Positions 52,532 to 61,328 of a DNA stretch of 64,000 nt are shown one piece after another. The stretch's first letter is position 1. Every line of letters begins with the position of its first letter. A model generated the notes under the pieces. The model saw only the letters and a program-made list of their open reading frames with translations, was not told where the DNA came from and did no database searches. Source of the DNA: Parvimonas sp035282405 (lineage in GTDB: Bacteria; Bacillota; Clostridia; Tissierellales; Peptoniphilaceae); assembly GCF_035282405.1 (NCBI RefSeq), contig NZ_JAYKBP010000002.1, positions 248,001 to 312,000 of the forward strand. The letters run 5' to 3'. The position numbers and the translations under genes were made by a program.

Positions 52532-52849
52532 CTATTTTTTTAACTTGCTTAACATGTGAGAAATAACTAATAATGGATGATGAAGTAACATTCTTGGTCC
52601 CGAAAATTTCATAATCTTTTTTACTTTTTCTTTCATTTCAGGACTATAGCAAGAATTTTTACAATTCGAGCAAAAAGTTTTTGTCTCCATATATTTACAA
52701 TTATCAATTCTTTTTAAAGAATAATTTAAAACCCCCCTACATTCATCACATAATTCACCCTTTTTATGATTTTTTCTGCAATAGAGTTTTACCATTTCAG
52801 TTATTACTTTTTTCTCTCTATCTCTTTTCTTTTCAACGCTTTTTTTCAT
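52532..52849 (-). CDS. nitrous oxide-stimulated promoter family protein (PF11756-like)
   Basis: A 105-residue cysteine-rich protein. It has the family pattern KKVITEMVKLYCRKNHKKGE, LCDECRGVLNYSLKRIDNCK, then TFCSNCKNSCYSPEMKEKVK and a closing FSGPRMLLHHPLLVISHML. Six or more conserved cysteines suggest a metal site. The family name comes from a promoter study and does not indicate function. It starts four bases after the S66 peptidase stop. Confidence 0.82.
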   Translation of the reverse strand: MKKSVEKKRDREKKVITEMVKLYCRKNHKKGELCDECRGVLNYSLKRIDNCKYMETKTFCSNCKNSCYSPEMKEKVKKIMKFSGPRMLLHHPLLVISHMLSKLKK

Positions 52850-52853
52850 ATCT

Positions 52854-53885
52854 TTATTCTTTGAATTCTATAATTTGCCTTTCAATATCCACTTTTGCAT
52901 TTACTCCAAAAGGAATGATACATCTTGGAGTGCTATGCCCAATATTGATATTATATACAATTGACAACTCTTTATTTCTTATTTCATCAAGAATAATTTT
53001 TTTATACTCATTATAATATTCTTCATTTTGTGGTTTTCCAACAATCAAACCTGAAATAACATCAAATATTCCATATTCTTGAAGTTTAAGAATCATCTTT
53101 CTAAATAGCTCAGGTTTAGGTCTTTCTTCGCTAGTTTCTAGAAGCAAGATTTTATTCTTCCACTCATTTAAACTTGGAAATAAACTATATTTTTTACAAA
53201 GATATACTGTATCTTCATGTCTTGAATTATCAAAAATATCAAATATCGTTTCAAGACATCCTCCCAATATTTGACCTTCAAATTTTGCTTCTCCTCTTAT
53301 CAATTCAAATCCGCTATTATGATGTTCTTCCATAGAAATTCCTATAGCTTTTTCACTAAAATCTTCCCTCTCTGTATACCAAACATCGCTAGGATATATT
53401 TCTTTAATTTTTCCGGTATTAATTAATTCTTCAAAGAAATGCTTTGAATATGGTAGCATTTCATTTGACAATTCACAGACATCAGGTAAAAATGCTTGTC
53501 CATAGAATGTTTTTATTCCCACTTTGTTAAGCATAAAATGATTCATTGTAGTATCGGAAAAACCTAAAAATATTTTCTGCTTTACTGCCTTTTTTAATTC
53601 ATTATTTTCGAATAGATAAGGCAATAATCTATAAGTATCGTCCCCACCTATTGCACATAATATCATATCAATTGAATCATCTTTAAAAGCATTTATTAAA
53701 TCTTTTGCCCTTTCCTTAGGATTATTTTTTATAAAATCAATGCCTTTTTTAGAATTTGGTAAAAATTCAACTTCAATTCCATATTTTTTAAGTCTTTCAA
53801 TTCCTAATTCAACTTCATGAGCAACAAAATCTTCACCCAATATTCCACTGGATAAACTTACTATTCCTATTTTCTTTACTTTCAT
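52854..53885 (-). CDS. S66-family LD-carboxypeptidase/MccF-like protein
   Basis: A 343-residue cytoplasmic serine peptidase. The nucleophile is in FLGFSDTTMNHF, the glutamate of the triad is likely in GGCLETIFDIFD, and the histidine is in VYNINIGHSTPRCIIPFG. The core FDVISGLIVGKP matches the family. Members cleave the L,D bond of recycled muropeptides or detoxify microcin C-like compounds; the sequence does not decide which. ATG 53885 has GGAGGAATAT before it. Confidence 0.9.
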   Translation of the reverse strand: MKVKKIGIVSLSSGILGEDFVAHEVELGIERLKKYGIEVEFLPNSKKGIDFIKNNPKERAKDLINAFKDDSIDMILCAIGGDDTYRLLPYLFENNELKKAVKQKIFLGFSDTTMNHFMLNKVGIKTFYGQAFLPDVCELSNEMLPYSKHFFEELINTGKIKEIYPSDVWYTEREDFSEKAIGISMEEHHNSGFELIRGEAKFEGQILGGCLETIFDIFDNSRHEDTVYLCKKYSLFPSLNEWKNKILLLETSEERPKPELFRKMILKLQEYGIFDVISGLIVGKPQNEEYYNEYKKIILDEIRNKELSIVYNINIGHSTPRCIIPFGVNAKVDIERQIIEFKE

Positions 53886-53915
53886 ATATTCCTCCATAGA
53901 AAAAATCAGCTAAAG

Positions 53916-53935
53916 AACCGACCAAATGGTCGGTT
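53916..53935 (-). terminator. inverted repeat between phosphodiesterase and S66 genes
   Basis: AACCGACC and GGTCGGTT form a perfect eight-base stem with a four-base loop, ten bases after the phosphodiesterase stop. A weak T-rich tail follows on the minus strand. It may end the gat operon; its symmetry also resembles a repressor site. Confidence 0.55.
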
Positions 53936-53945
53936 ATAAAGCCGA

Positions 53946-54416
53946 TTATTTTAAATTTATTCTATTTACACTTTTTTCGATTAAGTTTACGATATAATAT
54001 CCCTTTGTATCTCCCTGTCTTGGCATTGTTGTACTACCAGGATTTAAAACTGTTATTCCTTCAACTTTTTCTCTTAAATGAACATGAGTATGCCCGAAAA
54101 GAGCATAATCCACCCCTAATTTTTTAGCTTTCTCAACTATTTTATCAATTCCATTGTTAACATCATAATTATGTCCATGTGTCAAAAAGAATTTTTTTCT
54201 TCTAATCTCTAAAACTAAATCTTCTGGAGTATCTTTGGAATTTTCATCACAATTTCCAGCAACCACATAAACTTCCATACCTGTTATCTGTTCTATTTTT
54301 CTTGCATCTTCTACATTATCCCCAAGATGAAGAACAACATCTACCTTATTTCTTTGCAAACTGTATGCAACAGGAAGTACAATTCCATGAGTATCACTAA
54401 CAACTGCTACTATCAT
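53946..54416 (-). CDS. YfcE/MJ0936-type metallophosphoesterase
   Basis: A 156-residue phosphodiesterase. Metal-binding motifs are present in order: VVSDTHG, HLGDNVEDA, VAGNCDENS, THGHNYDV and LFGHTHVHL, followed by LNPGST. The natural substrate is unknown for this family. I start at ATG 54416 because AGGTGATAG lies before it. The gene overlaps the end of the pyrophosphatase gene by 20 bases. Confidence 0.93.
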   Translation of the reverse strand: MIVAVVSDTHGIVLPVAYSLQRNKVDVVLHLGDNVEDARKIEQITGMEVYVVAGNCDENSKDTPEDLVLEIRRKKFFLTHGHNYDVNNGIDKIVEKAKKLGVDYALFGHTHVHLREKVEGITVLNPGSTTMPRQGDTKGYYIVNLIEKSVNRINLK

Positions 54417-54999
54417 ATCTATCACCTAAAATATTTTTTAAATCTTCTAAAGCTCTTTTTCTATGACTAAATTTATTTTTTTCTTCTGCACTTATTTCTG
54501 CCAAAGTTTTTTCCATATTTTCAGGAATAAAAATCTTATCATATCCAAAGCCATTTTCGCCTCTTTCATCTTCTGAAATAGTTCCCTTTAAAATTCCCTT
54601 TGCGACAAATTCTTCTCCATTTTCATTAACAAAGACAATTACAGTTTTAAAATAAGCACTTCTATCAGGCTTTCCTTCAAGATTTTTTAAAAGTTTCTCT
54701 CTATTTGCTTCACTATTTCCATGTTCTCCTGAATATCTTGCAGATAAAACTCCAGGTTCTCCGTTTAAAGCATTTACAAAAAGTCCTGTATCGTCAGCTA
54801 AAACAGCAAAGGAACAATATTCTCTTAACTTTTCAGCTTTTAGCTTTGAATTTTCCTCAAGTGTATCATAAATTTCTTCAAATTCTTCATTTACACCCAA
54901 TTCGCTTTTAGTTACTATTTCAAAATTGAATTTACTTAAAATTGCAAGCATTTCCTTGACTTTATTTTTGTTATCCGTAGATAATGCTACCTTTTTCAT
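54397..54999 (-). CDS. rdgB: XTP/dITP pyrophosphatase (RdgB/HAM1)
   Basis: A 200-residue house-cleaning enzyme that hydrolyses non-canonical purine nucleoside triphosphates. Motifs: LSTDNKNKVKEM (family usually has T/S-x-N-x-x-K), VLADDTGLFVNALNGEPGVLS ARYSGEHG, GENGFGYDKIFIPE and FSHRKRALEDL. The last residues come from overlap with the phosphodiesterase gene. The stop of gatB abuts its start, so it is part of gatCAB-rdgB-yfcE. Confidence 0.95.
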   Translation of the reverse strand: MKKVALSTDNKNKVKEMLAILSKFNFEIVTKSELGVNEEFEEIYDTLEENSKLKAEKLREYCSFAVLADDTGLFVNALNGEPGVLSARYSGEHGNSEANREKLLKNLEGKPDRSAYFKTVIVFVNENGEEFVAKGILKGTISEDERGENGFGYDKIFIPENMEKTLAEISAEEKNKFSHRKRALEDLKNILGDRYDSSSC

Positions 55000-56426
55000 T
55001 AAACTAACCTTTCTAAAATTAATTCATTGAATTTTTGAGGATTTCCCTTGCCTTTTGAAGCCTTCATACATTGTCCCATCAAAAAGCCTAATGCTCTGTC
55101 TTTTCCGTTTTTATAGTCTTCAATTGAAGACGGATTATTTTTTAAAACCTCTTCAACTATTTCAATCAATGCACTGTCATCTGAAATTTGGATTAGTCCT
55201 CTTTCTTCAACAACTTTTAGCGGATCAAAATCTCCCTCTTCAAATAATTCTCTAAGAAGTTTTTTGCCAACATTTGCATTAATCTTGTTTTCTTTAACTA
55301 ATTTTAAAAGACTTGCAAAAGATTCAATATTTAAAGGAATTTCTTCAAATTCAATTTCCAAATCTTTAACTCTTCTTAAAACATCAGAAAGCAACCAGTT
55401 TGAAACAAGAGTTGCATCGTCAACCTTTTTAACTGCTCTTTCAAAATATTCAGATAAATATTTATTTTGAGTTAATACATTTGCATCATATTCTGAAAGT
55501 TTGTATTCAGTTAAAAATCTATTTTTCTTATTCTTTGGAAGCTCTGGCATTTTTTCCTTAATAGCTTCAACAAAGTCTTCTTCAAGTTTGATATAAGGAA
55601 TATCAGGCTCAACACTAAATCTATAATCATTTCCCTCTTCTTTATGACGCATAATTATAGTTTCAAGCTTTGATTCATCCCAACGTCTTGTTTCTTTTTC
55701 GCCTGCTATTTTATTTTTAACATTTTCTATATGTCTTTTTTGTTCATATTCCATAGCACGAAGAGCAGCTTTGAATGAATTTAAATTTTTAATTTCAGTA
55801 ATTTTTGTCTTAAATCCACTTTCTTCATCAACTACATTTAAGTTTACATCACAACGAAGTGATCCTTCTTCCATTTTAACATCTGAAATTCCAAGATATT
55901 TTATAGTTTCTTTTAGATTTGTTAAAAAGGCAATTGCCTCTTCAGGACTATTCATATCAGGTTCAGATACAATTTCAATTAATGGAACTCCTGCTCTGTT
56001 ATAGTCCATTAGAGTATGTCCGTTTTCGTTGTGGATTGACTTTCCTGTATCCTCTTCAATATGAATTCTCTGTAATCTAAGTTTTTTTACTCCATTTTCG
56101 GTATCAACTTCTATATATCCATTTTTACAAATAGGAGTTCTCTCTTGAGTTATTTGATAACCCTTTACTAAATCAGGATAAAAATATTTTTTTCTATCCA
56201 TTTTCATATCCATAGAAATTTCACAATTAAAGGCATTACCCGCCATTATTGCATATTGAATCGCTCTTTTATTTATTCTTGGAAGAGTTCCCGGATGACC
56301 TAAACAAATAGGACAAACATTTGTGTTTGGAGGACAACCATATTCATTTTTACAACCACAGAACATTTTTGTATCAGTTTGTAACTCAACGTGAATTTCA
56401 AGTCCTATTATTGTCTTTAAACTCAT
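54999..56426 (-). CDS. gatB: Asp/Glu-tRNA amidotransferase subunit B
   Basis: The 475-residue tRNA-binding kinase-like subunit of GatCAB, which converts misacylated Glu-tRNA(Gln) or Asp-tRNA(Asn). Signature stretches are GLEIHVELQTDTKMFCGC, CPICLGHPGTLP and KKYFYPDLVKGYQITQ. The C-terminal YqeY-like tail runs from about residue 335. ATG 56426 has AAAGGGGGCTTTAAT before it and gives the normal length. Confidence 0.97.
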   Translation of the reverse strand: MSLKTIIGLEIHVELQTDTKMFCGCKNEYGCPPNTNVCPICLGHPGTLPRINKRAIQYAIMAGNAFNCEISMDMKMDRKKYFYPDLVKGYQITQERTPICKNGYIEVDTENGVKKLRLQRIHIEEDTGKSIHNENGHTLMDYNRAGVPLIEIVSEPDMNSPEEAIAFLTNLKETIKYLGISDVKMEEGSLRCDVNLNVVDEESGFKTKITEIKNLNSFKAALRAMEYEQKRHIENVKNKIAGEKETRRWDESKLETIIMRHKEEGNDYRFSVEPDIPYIKLEEDFVEAIKEKMPELPKNKKNRFLTEYKLSEYDANVLTQNKYLSEYFERAVKKVDDATLVSNWLLSDVLRRVKDLEIEFEEIPLNIESFASLLKLVKENKINANVGKKLLRELFEEGDFDPLKVVEERGLIQISDDSALIEIVEEVLKNNPSSIEDYKNGKDRALGFLMGQCMKASKGKGNPQKFNELILERLV

Positions 56427-56427
56427 A

Positions 56428-57834
56428 TTAAAGCCCCCTTTCAAAATTCATTGCAAGATTTAATAGTCTTTCATCATCAAATCTCTTACCTATAAATTGA
56501 ACACTTCCACCGATTTTTTTAAGATTTAAGGGAATGGAAATAGCAGGAAGCCCAGCAAAATTCACAGGCACGTTAAAAGTATCACCTGCATAAGATTTTA
56601 AAGCATCGTCCTTTTCTGCTCCAATCTTGCTTGGTAGACAAGTTGTTGTAGGAGTTAAAATAAAATCATATTCTGAAAGAACTTTATTAACTTCTTTACT
56701 TATCAAATCTCTAACTTCCAAGCCTTTTTTGTAAAGTGCTTGATTATTTGAACTTGCAAGGTAGAAAGTTCCCATTGCAATTCTTCTCTTAACTTCTTCT
56801 CCAAAACCTTCGCTTCTAGTATTTGTGAAAAGTTCTCTTGTTGAGTCGTAATTTTCAGTTCTATATCCATATCTGATACCGTCAAATCTTGACATATTAC
56901 TTGAAACTTCAGAACTCATAACAACATTATACACATTTGTAGAATGTTTAATATATTTAAAATCTACTTCTTCAATTATAACTCCTTGATTTTTTAAATT
57001 TTCAATCGCCTTTTTATAATCTTTTAAAATAATTTCATCAATTTCATAGCTTTCAATATTAGAAACTGTTGCAATTTTAATACCTTTTAAAGTAAAATCT
57101 TTATCTTCCTTAATATCTACTGCATCTCTCATTGTAACAACATCCATTTTATCAAAACCACCAATAGCATTTAAAACAGGTAGAATTGATTTAACGTCAT
57201 TTGATAAAATTCCTACTTGATCCAAACTACTTGCCATAGAAACAACTCCATATCTTGAAATCATTCCATAAGTAGGTTTATATCCTACACAAGCACAAAA
57301 TGATGCAGGATTTCTAACAGAACCACCTGTATCGGATCCTAAACTAATCATAGCTAAATCTGCACTTACACTACTTGCAGAACCTGAAGATGATCCACCA
57401 GGAATTAAGCTTTCATCAAGAGGGTTTTTTGTAGGTCCAAAATAAGAAGTCTCTCCTGAACCCCCCATTGCAAATTCATCCATATTAACTTTTCCTAGAA
57501 TAACAGCGTCTTCTTTCAAAAGTCTATCAATAATTGTAGCATTAAAAATCGGATTATAATTTTCCAAAATTTTTGAACCACAAGTACTCTTATATCCTTT
57601 AACTAAAATATTATCCTTAATAGAAACTGAAACTCCAAAAAGAGAGCCCAATTTTTCTTTATTTTTTAATTTGTTATTTAAAAATTCAACTCTTTCCATA
57701 ATTTTTTCTTTAGAAAAATCAAGAAAAATATTCAAATCTTTTTTATCTTCAATTCTCTTTATAACATCAGTATAAAATGAAATCAAATCCACCTTACCAC
57801 TGATAAAATCTTCTCTTATACTTAAAATATCCAT
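56428..57834 (-). CDS. gatA: Asp/Glu-tRNA amidotransferase subunit A
   Basis: The 468-residue amidase subunit that releases ammonia from glutamine. The Ser-cisSer-Lys site is present: K in GVSVSIKDNILVKGY, GGSSSGSASSVSADLAMISL and SLGSDTGGSVRNPASFCA. It overlaps gatC by one base and ends just before gatB. Confidence 0.97.
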   Translation of the reverse strand: MDILSIREDFISGKVDLISFYTDVIKRIEDKKDLNIFLDFSKEKIMERVEFLNNKLKNKEKLGSLFGVSVSIKDNILVKGYKSTCGSKILENYNPIFNATIIDRLLKEDAVILGKVNMDEFAMGGSGETSYFGPTKNPLDESLIPGGSSSGSASSVSADLAMISLGSDTGGSVRNPASFCACVGYKPTYGMISRYGVVSMASSLDQVGILSNDVKSILPVLNAIGGFDKMDVVTMRDAVDIKEDKDFTLKGIKIATVSNIESYEIDEIILKDYKKAIENLKNQGVIIEEVDFKYIKHSTNVYNVVMSSEVSSNMSRFDGIRYGYRTENYDSTRELFTNTRSEGFGEEVKRRIAMGTFYLASSNNQALYKKGLEVRDLISKEVNKVLSEYDFILTPTTTCLPSKIGAEKDDALKSYAGDTFNVPVNFAGLPAISIPLNLKKIGGSVQFIGKRFDDERLLNLAMNFERGL

Positions 57835-58118
57835 TATTTCACAACCCTTTGCAATCTAAAATATCCATACTCTTTGTCACTTGCATTCAAAAGTGCATCT
57901 TCCCTTGAAATACTTTCTTCAACAACATCTTCTCTCAAAGGACTGTTATGTTCAACAACAATTTCTAGAGCTTCACAATCTGAAGTATCAAGTTCCATAA
58001 TTTCATTGGCAAAAACTAGAACATCATCGAACTTTTTAGCAATAATATCAAGTTCTTCTTCTTTTACATTCAAGTTTGCAAGATAATAAATTTTCTTTAC
58101 TTCTTCCTTACTAACCAT
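57834..58118 (-). CDS. gatC: Asp/Glu-tRNA amidotransferase subunit C
   Basis: The 94-residue helical subunit that wraps GatA and GatB together. Family features: VSKEEVKKIYYLANLNVKEE, FANEIMELDTSDCEAL and the C-terminal SREDALLNASDKEYGYFRLQ, ending VVK. AGGAGATTTTT precedes the start, and the operon promoter is at 58156-58184. Confidence 0.95.
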   Translation of the reverse strand: MVSKEEVKKIYYLANLNVKEEELDIIAKKFDDVLVFANEIMELDTSDCEALEIVVEHNSPLREDVVEESISREDALLNASDKEYGYFRLQRVVK

Positions 58119-58155
58119 AAAAATCTCCTATCTGAAATATTAATTATCATGTATT

Positions 58156-58184
58156 ATTTTAACATATTTTGACTAAAAAAACAA
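58156..58184 (-). promoter_or_regulatory. gatCAB operon promoter
   Basis: Minus strand TTGTTT, 17 bases, TAAAAT. The -35 overlaps the T-run of the marR terminator. Confidence 0.55.
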
Positions 58185-58185
58185 A

Positions 58186-58209
58186 AGAGGCTGTAACGAA
58201 ACAACCTCT
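58186..58209 (-). terminator. marR terminator
   Basis: Minus strand AGAGGTTGT, loop, ACAGCCTCT with one bulge, followed by TTTTGTTTTTTT. Confidence 0.75.
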
Positions 58210-58218
58210 ATTTTTCAT

Positions 58219-58764
58219 CTAAATATTATCCTTAATCTTTCCTTTTATCCTATTTAATTTCTTAATCTTTTTAAATTTTGTCTCCTTAACTTTAGGCTCA
58301 TCATTTTTTTGCGTCATTTTCTTATATTCTGTTTTAAAATAATTCAAAATGGATTCAAAACTTTTATTTAAAATTTCATTATCTGATAAATTTAAGTCCT
58401 CTAATGCACGATCAATTAAATTTTCATGGAATTCATCATGTATTTTCAAAACTTCTCTAGCCTTATCTGTTATTTCAACTCTAACAACTCTTCTATCATC
58501 TTTATCAACATATTTTGTTAGGTATCCCTTTTTTATAAGTCTGCTGGCATTAACCGAAAGAGTTCCCTTTGTAACCAACATAGCATCTGCGATATTACCT
58601 ATTGTGTTATTTTTAATCTTTGAAACATTTTCAAGCAAATGAACTTCATACATTGTCAAAGGCACACCTTTTTCTTTCATATATTTTTCCTGTATATATA
58701 ATATAAAATTAAACAAATCTACTAATAATTCATTTAACGTTTGTCTTGTGTTACTTTCAGCCAT
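58219..58764 (-). CDS. MarR family regulator
   Basis: A 181-residue winged-helix regulator. The DNA-binding part reads LLENVSKIKNNTIGNIADAM, LVTKGTLSVNASRLIKKGYL, then the wing YVDKDDRRVVRVEITDKA. A lysine-rich tail of about 35 residues (KVKETKFKKIKKLNRIKGKI) extends beyond the usual family length. It lies next to a fatty-acid gene cluster, as FabT does in streptococci, but downstream of the cluster and with its own promoter; FabT-like control is only a possibility. It is divergent from birA. Confidence 0.92.
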   Translation of the reverse strand: MAESNTRQTLNELLVDLFNFILYIQEKYMKEKGVPLTMYEVHLLENVSKIKNNTIGNIADAMLVTKGTLSVNASRLIKKGYLTKYVDKDDRRVVRVEITDKAREVLKIHDEFHENLIDRALEDLNLSDNEILNKSFESILNYFKTEYKKMTQKNDEPKVKETKFKKIKKLNRIKGKIKDNI

Positions 58765-58789
58765 TTTTACCCTCCTAACTTATATTAAA

Positions 58790-58818
58790 AGTATATAACA
58801 GTATTTTACTTTAGTCAA
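58790..58818 (-). promoter_or_regulatory. marR promoter
   Basis: Minus strand TTGACT, 17 bases, TATACT, about 30 bases before the start codon. A small inverted repeat AGTA-TTT-TACT (58800-58810) lies in the spacer and could be the autoregulatory site. Confidence 0.7.
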
Positions 58819-58836
58819 TATAAAAACTCAGTATAG

Positions 58837-58864
58837 TTGTTTTTTTCTAAAATTTATGTATAAT
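58837..58864 (+). promoter_or_regulatory. birA promoter, close to the start codon
   Basis: TTGTTT, 16 bases, TATAAT on the plus strand. The -10 ends six bases before ATG 58871, so the predicted start of transcription is at the start codon. Confidence 0.6.
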
Positions 58865-58870
58865 TAATAT

Positions 58871-59641
58871 ATGAAAAATTTACAGAACAACTTAAATATA
58901 CAAGAAATTCAAAAAAATCTAAAGTATAAACATAATATTGAAATTTTTGATAGTATTGATTCAACAAATAAGTATTTAAAATCAAAGATAAACGAAAAAA
59001 ATTATGGTACTATTGTAATAAGTAATGAACAGACTAATGGTTACGGAAAAAATGATAGGCAATTTATATCTAATAAAGATACTGGAATATATATGTCTAT
59101 TTTAATTAATCCGAATTGTTTAATTGAAGAGTCTTTAAAAATAACAATTTTAACCAGCGTTGCTGTTCTTTCAGCAATAAAATCCGTCTATAATTTAGAT
59201 GTAAAACTAAAATGGGTCAATGATATAATTTTAAATGATTTAAAGGTTGGAGGAATTCTTTGCGAAAGTCAAATCAACCTAAATAACAATATAATTGACA
59301 ATATGATTGTTGGAATAGGAATAAATGTAAAAAATTTTGAGTTCCCTCCAAGTTTAAAAAACATCGCTACATCTATTGAAAATAATACAAATATTAAAAT
59401 TTCAAGAAATGAATTAATTTCTGAAATAATCAACTTTTTTGATTTATATTTTATAGATAATAAAAACTATCTCGACCTTTACAAAGAAAATTCTTATGTT
59501 CTTGGAAAAGACATTACCGTAATTCAAAATGATAGACAATTCTTTGCAAAAGCGATAGATATTGAGGACAACGGTGCATTAATAGTCCAAGAACAAGAAA
59601 AAATCATCAAATTAATAAGTTCTGATATAAGTATAAGATAA
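58871..59641 (+). CDS. birA: biotin-[acetyl-CoA-carboxylase] ligase
   Basis: A 256-residue monofunctional biotin protein ligase. It has IEIFDSIDSTNKYLKSK, the biotinyl-AMP loop in variant form (NEQTNGYGKNDRQFIS), and catalytic blocks LKWVNDIILNDLKVGGIL and VGIGINVKNFEFP. The N-terminal repressor domain of bifunctional BirA is absent. The only in-frame ATG has no ribosome site upstream, and its promoter ends six bases before it, which fits a leaderless mRNA. It is the only long plus-strand gene here and probably serves biotin carriers of acetyl-CoA carboxylase for the adjacent fatty-acid genes. Confidence 0.92.
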   Translation: MKNLQNNLNIQEIQKNLKYKHNIEIFDSIDSTNKYLKSKINEKNYGTIVISNEQTNGYGKNDRQFISNKDTGIYMSILINPNCLIEESLKITILTSVAVLSAIKSVYNLDVKLKWVNDIILNDLKVGGILCESQINLNNNIIDNMIVGIGINVKNFEFPPSLKNIATSIENNTNIKISRNELISEIINFFDLYFIDNKNYLDLYKENSYVLGKDITVIQNDRQFFAKAIDIEDNGALIVQEQEKIIKLISSDISIR

Positions 59642-59650
59642 CTTATACTT
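59629..59650 (+). terminator. birA terminator
   Basis: AAGTATAAG, ATAA, CTTATACTT then ATTTTTTAA; the left arm overlaps the last codons of birA. It lies between convergent birA and fabZ. Confidence 0.75.
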
Positions 59651-59655
59651 ATTTT

Positions 59656-60087
59656 TTAATTCCCAACTGAACAGATTATTTCCCCACTACAAACAGTTTT
59701 ATTTTCAACCATTGCACAAACTTCTGCAATGTAAATATTTGCTTTGTTATTCACAAGTTTTACTTTTAAAGTTAGTACATCTCCAGGTAAAACCATTTGT
59801 TTAAATCTCATTTTATTAATACCTGCAAAATAACCAATTTTATTTTTGTTTTCTTCTTTACTAAGCAATAAAACACAGCCTGTTTGTGCCAAAGCTTCGA
59901 CAATTAAAACACCCGGCATAACATGTTTATTTGGAAAATGTCCCATAAATTGCATTTCATTTGCGCTGACACATTTTGTCCCAACTATTTCTGTCTTTTC
60001 TTCATTTATATAGTCAATTCTATCTACTAGTAAAAACGGATATCTATGTGGTATTATTTCTTGAATTTCATTTGAATTATAAACCAT
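59656..60087 (-). CDS. fabZ: 3-hydroxyacyl-ACP dehydratase
   Basis: A 143-residue hot-dog-fold dehydratase of type II fatty-acid synthesis. The catalytic pair is H50 in FMGHFPNKHVMPGV and E64 in LIVEALAQTG. Opening IIPHRYPFLLVDRI is diagnostic. It is the last gene of the fab operon in this window, just after fabF. Confidence 0.96.
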   Translation of the reverse strand: MVYNSNEIQEIIPHRYPFLLVDRIDYINEEKTEIVGTKCVSANEMQFMGHFPNKHVMPGVLIVEALAQTGCVLLLSKEENKNKIGYFAGINKMRFKQMVLPGDVLTLKVKLVNNKANIYIAEVCAMVENKTVCSGEIICSVGN

Positions 60088-60088
60088 A

Positions 60089-61321
60089 TTAATCCTCCCA
60101 TTTCTTTAAAATTATACTCGCATTATGTCCACCAAAACCCAAAGAATTACTCATTGCATATTTTATATTTTTTTCTAATCCTTTATTTTTTACGATATTC
60201 AGATCACATTCTTCATCAATTTCATTTGTATTCAATGTTGCAGGAATATAAGAATTTTTTAATGATAAAGTTGTGATTAATGCTTCAACAGCACCACTTG
60301 CACCAAGCAAATGTCCTGTTGCAGATTTTGTAGAACTAACTAATACATCTTTATAATTTTCTCCAAAAGCATATTTTATTGCTAAAGTTTCTGACTTATC
60401 ATTTAAAGGTGTACTAGTACCATGAGCATTAATATATTCTATATCTTTTGGATTCAATCCCGCATCATTAATCGCATTTAACATTGCCTTTCCTGCTCCA
60501 CTTCCATCACTTAAAGGAGCTGTTATATGATTAGCATCACAAGAGTTTCCATATCCTACAACTTCAGCATAAATTTTAGCATTACGTTTTAGGGCATGTT
60601 CCAACTCTTCAAGAACTAGTACTGCACTTCCTTCTCCCATTACAAATCCATTTCTTTCTTTATCAAAAGGAATACTCGCTCTATTTTTATCAGTACTTTC
60701 ACTTAAAGCTCTCATACTTGCAAATCCTGCTACAGAAAGTGAAGTTATAGAAGCTTCACTTCCTCCTGTAAAAACAATATCCAAATATCCATCTCTAATT
60801 TTTAAAAATCCCTCACCTATTGCATTTGTAGCGGCTGCACAAGCCGTAACAACACTACTGCAATATCCTCTTGCATCTAAATCAATAGCCACAGTTCCAG
60901 CTCCTATATTTATCAATGCCATAGGAATAAAATATGGAGAAACTCTACTTGGTCCTTTTTCATTCAATACATTTTCACAATTTGAAATAGTTTCTATTCC
61001 ACCTATTCCACTTGCTAAAATAACTCCAGTTCTATCTCTATCAAAATCTTTAAGATTTGAATCTTCAAAGGCTTGTTTAGTAGCAATCCTTGCGAATTTT
61101 ACAAAACGATCATTAAATTTTAAATCACGCTTGTTATAATACTTGTCAAAATCTAAATCTTTAACTTCCGCTGCAAGTTTTACCTTATGTTCACTTGTAT
61201 CAAATAATGAAATTTCATCGATTCCACATTTTCCATTTTCTATAGAACTCCAAAGTTCTTCCTTATCATTTCCGATTGGCGAAACAACTCCCAATCCACT
61301 TATAACAACTCTTCTTTTCAT
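60089..61321 (-). CDS. fabF: 3-oxoacyl-ACP synthase II
   Basis: A 410-residue condensing enzyme that elongates acyl-ACP. The Cys-His-His triad is C161 (VVTACAAATNAIGEG), H300 (INAHGTSTPLND) and H337 (KSATGHLLGASG). The closing SNSLGFGGHNASIILKK is typical. It sits between fabG and fabZ. Confidence 0.97.
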   Translation of the reverse strand: MKRRVVISGLGVVSPIGNDKEELWSSIENGKCGIDEISLFDTSEHKVKLAAEVKDLDFDKYYNKRDLKFNDRFVKFARIATKQAFEDSNLKDFDRDRTGVILASGIGGIETISNCENVLNEKGPSRVSPYFIPMALINIGAGTVAIDLDARGYCSSVVTACAAATNAIGEGFLKIRDGYLDIVFTGGSEASITSLSVAGFASMRALSESTDKNRASIPFDKERNGFVMGEGSAVLVLEELEHALKRNAKIYAEVVGYGNSCDANHITAPLSDGSGAGKAMLNAINDAGLNPKDIEYINAHGTSTPLNDKSETLAIKYAFGENYKDVLVSSTKSATGHLLGASGAVEALITTLSLKNSYIPATLNTNEIDEECDLNIVKNKGLEKNIKYAMSNSLGFGGHNASIILKKWED

Positions 61322-61328
61322 ATCACAC

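Noticed and set aside
56703..56885. Minus-strand 60-codon frame inside gatA
   Set aside because: An alternative frame of the intact gatA gene without start signals.
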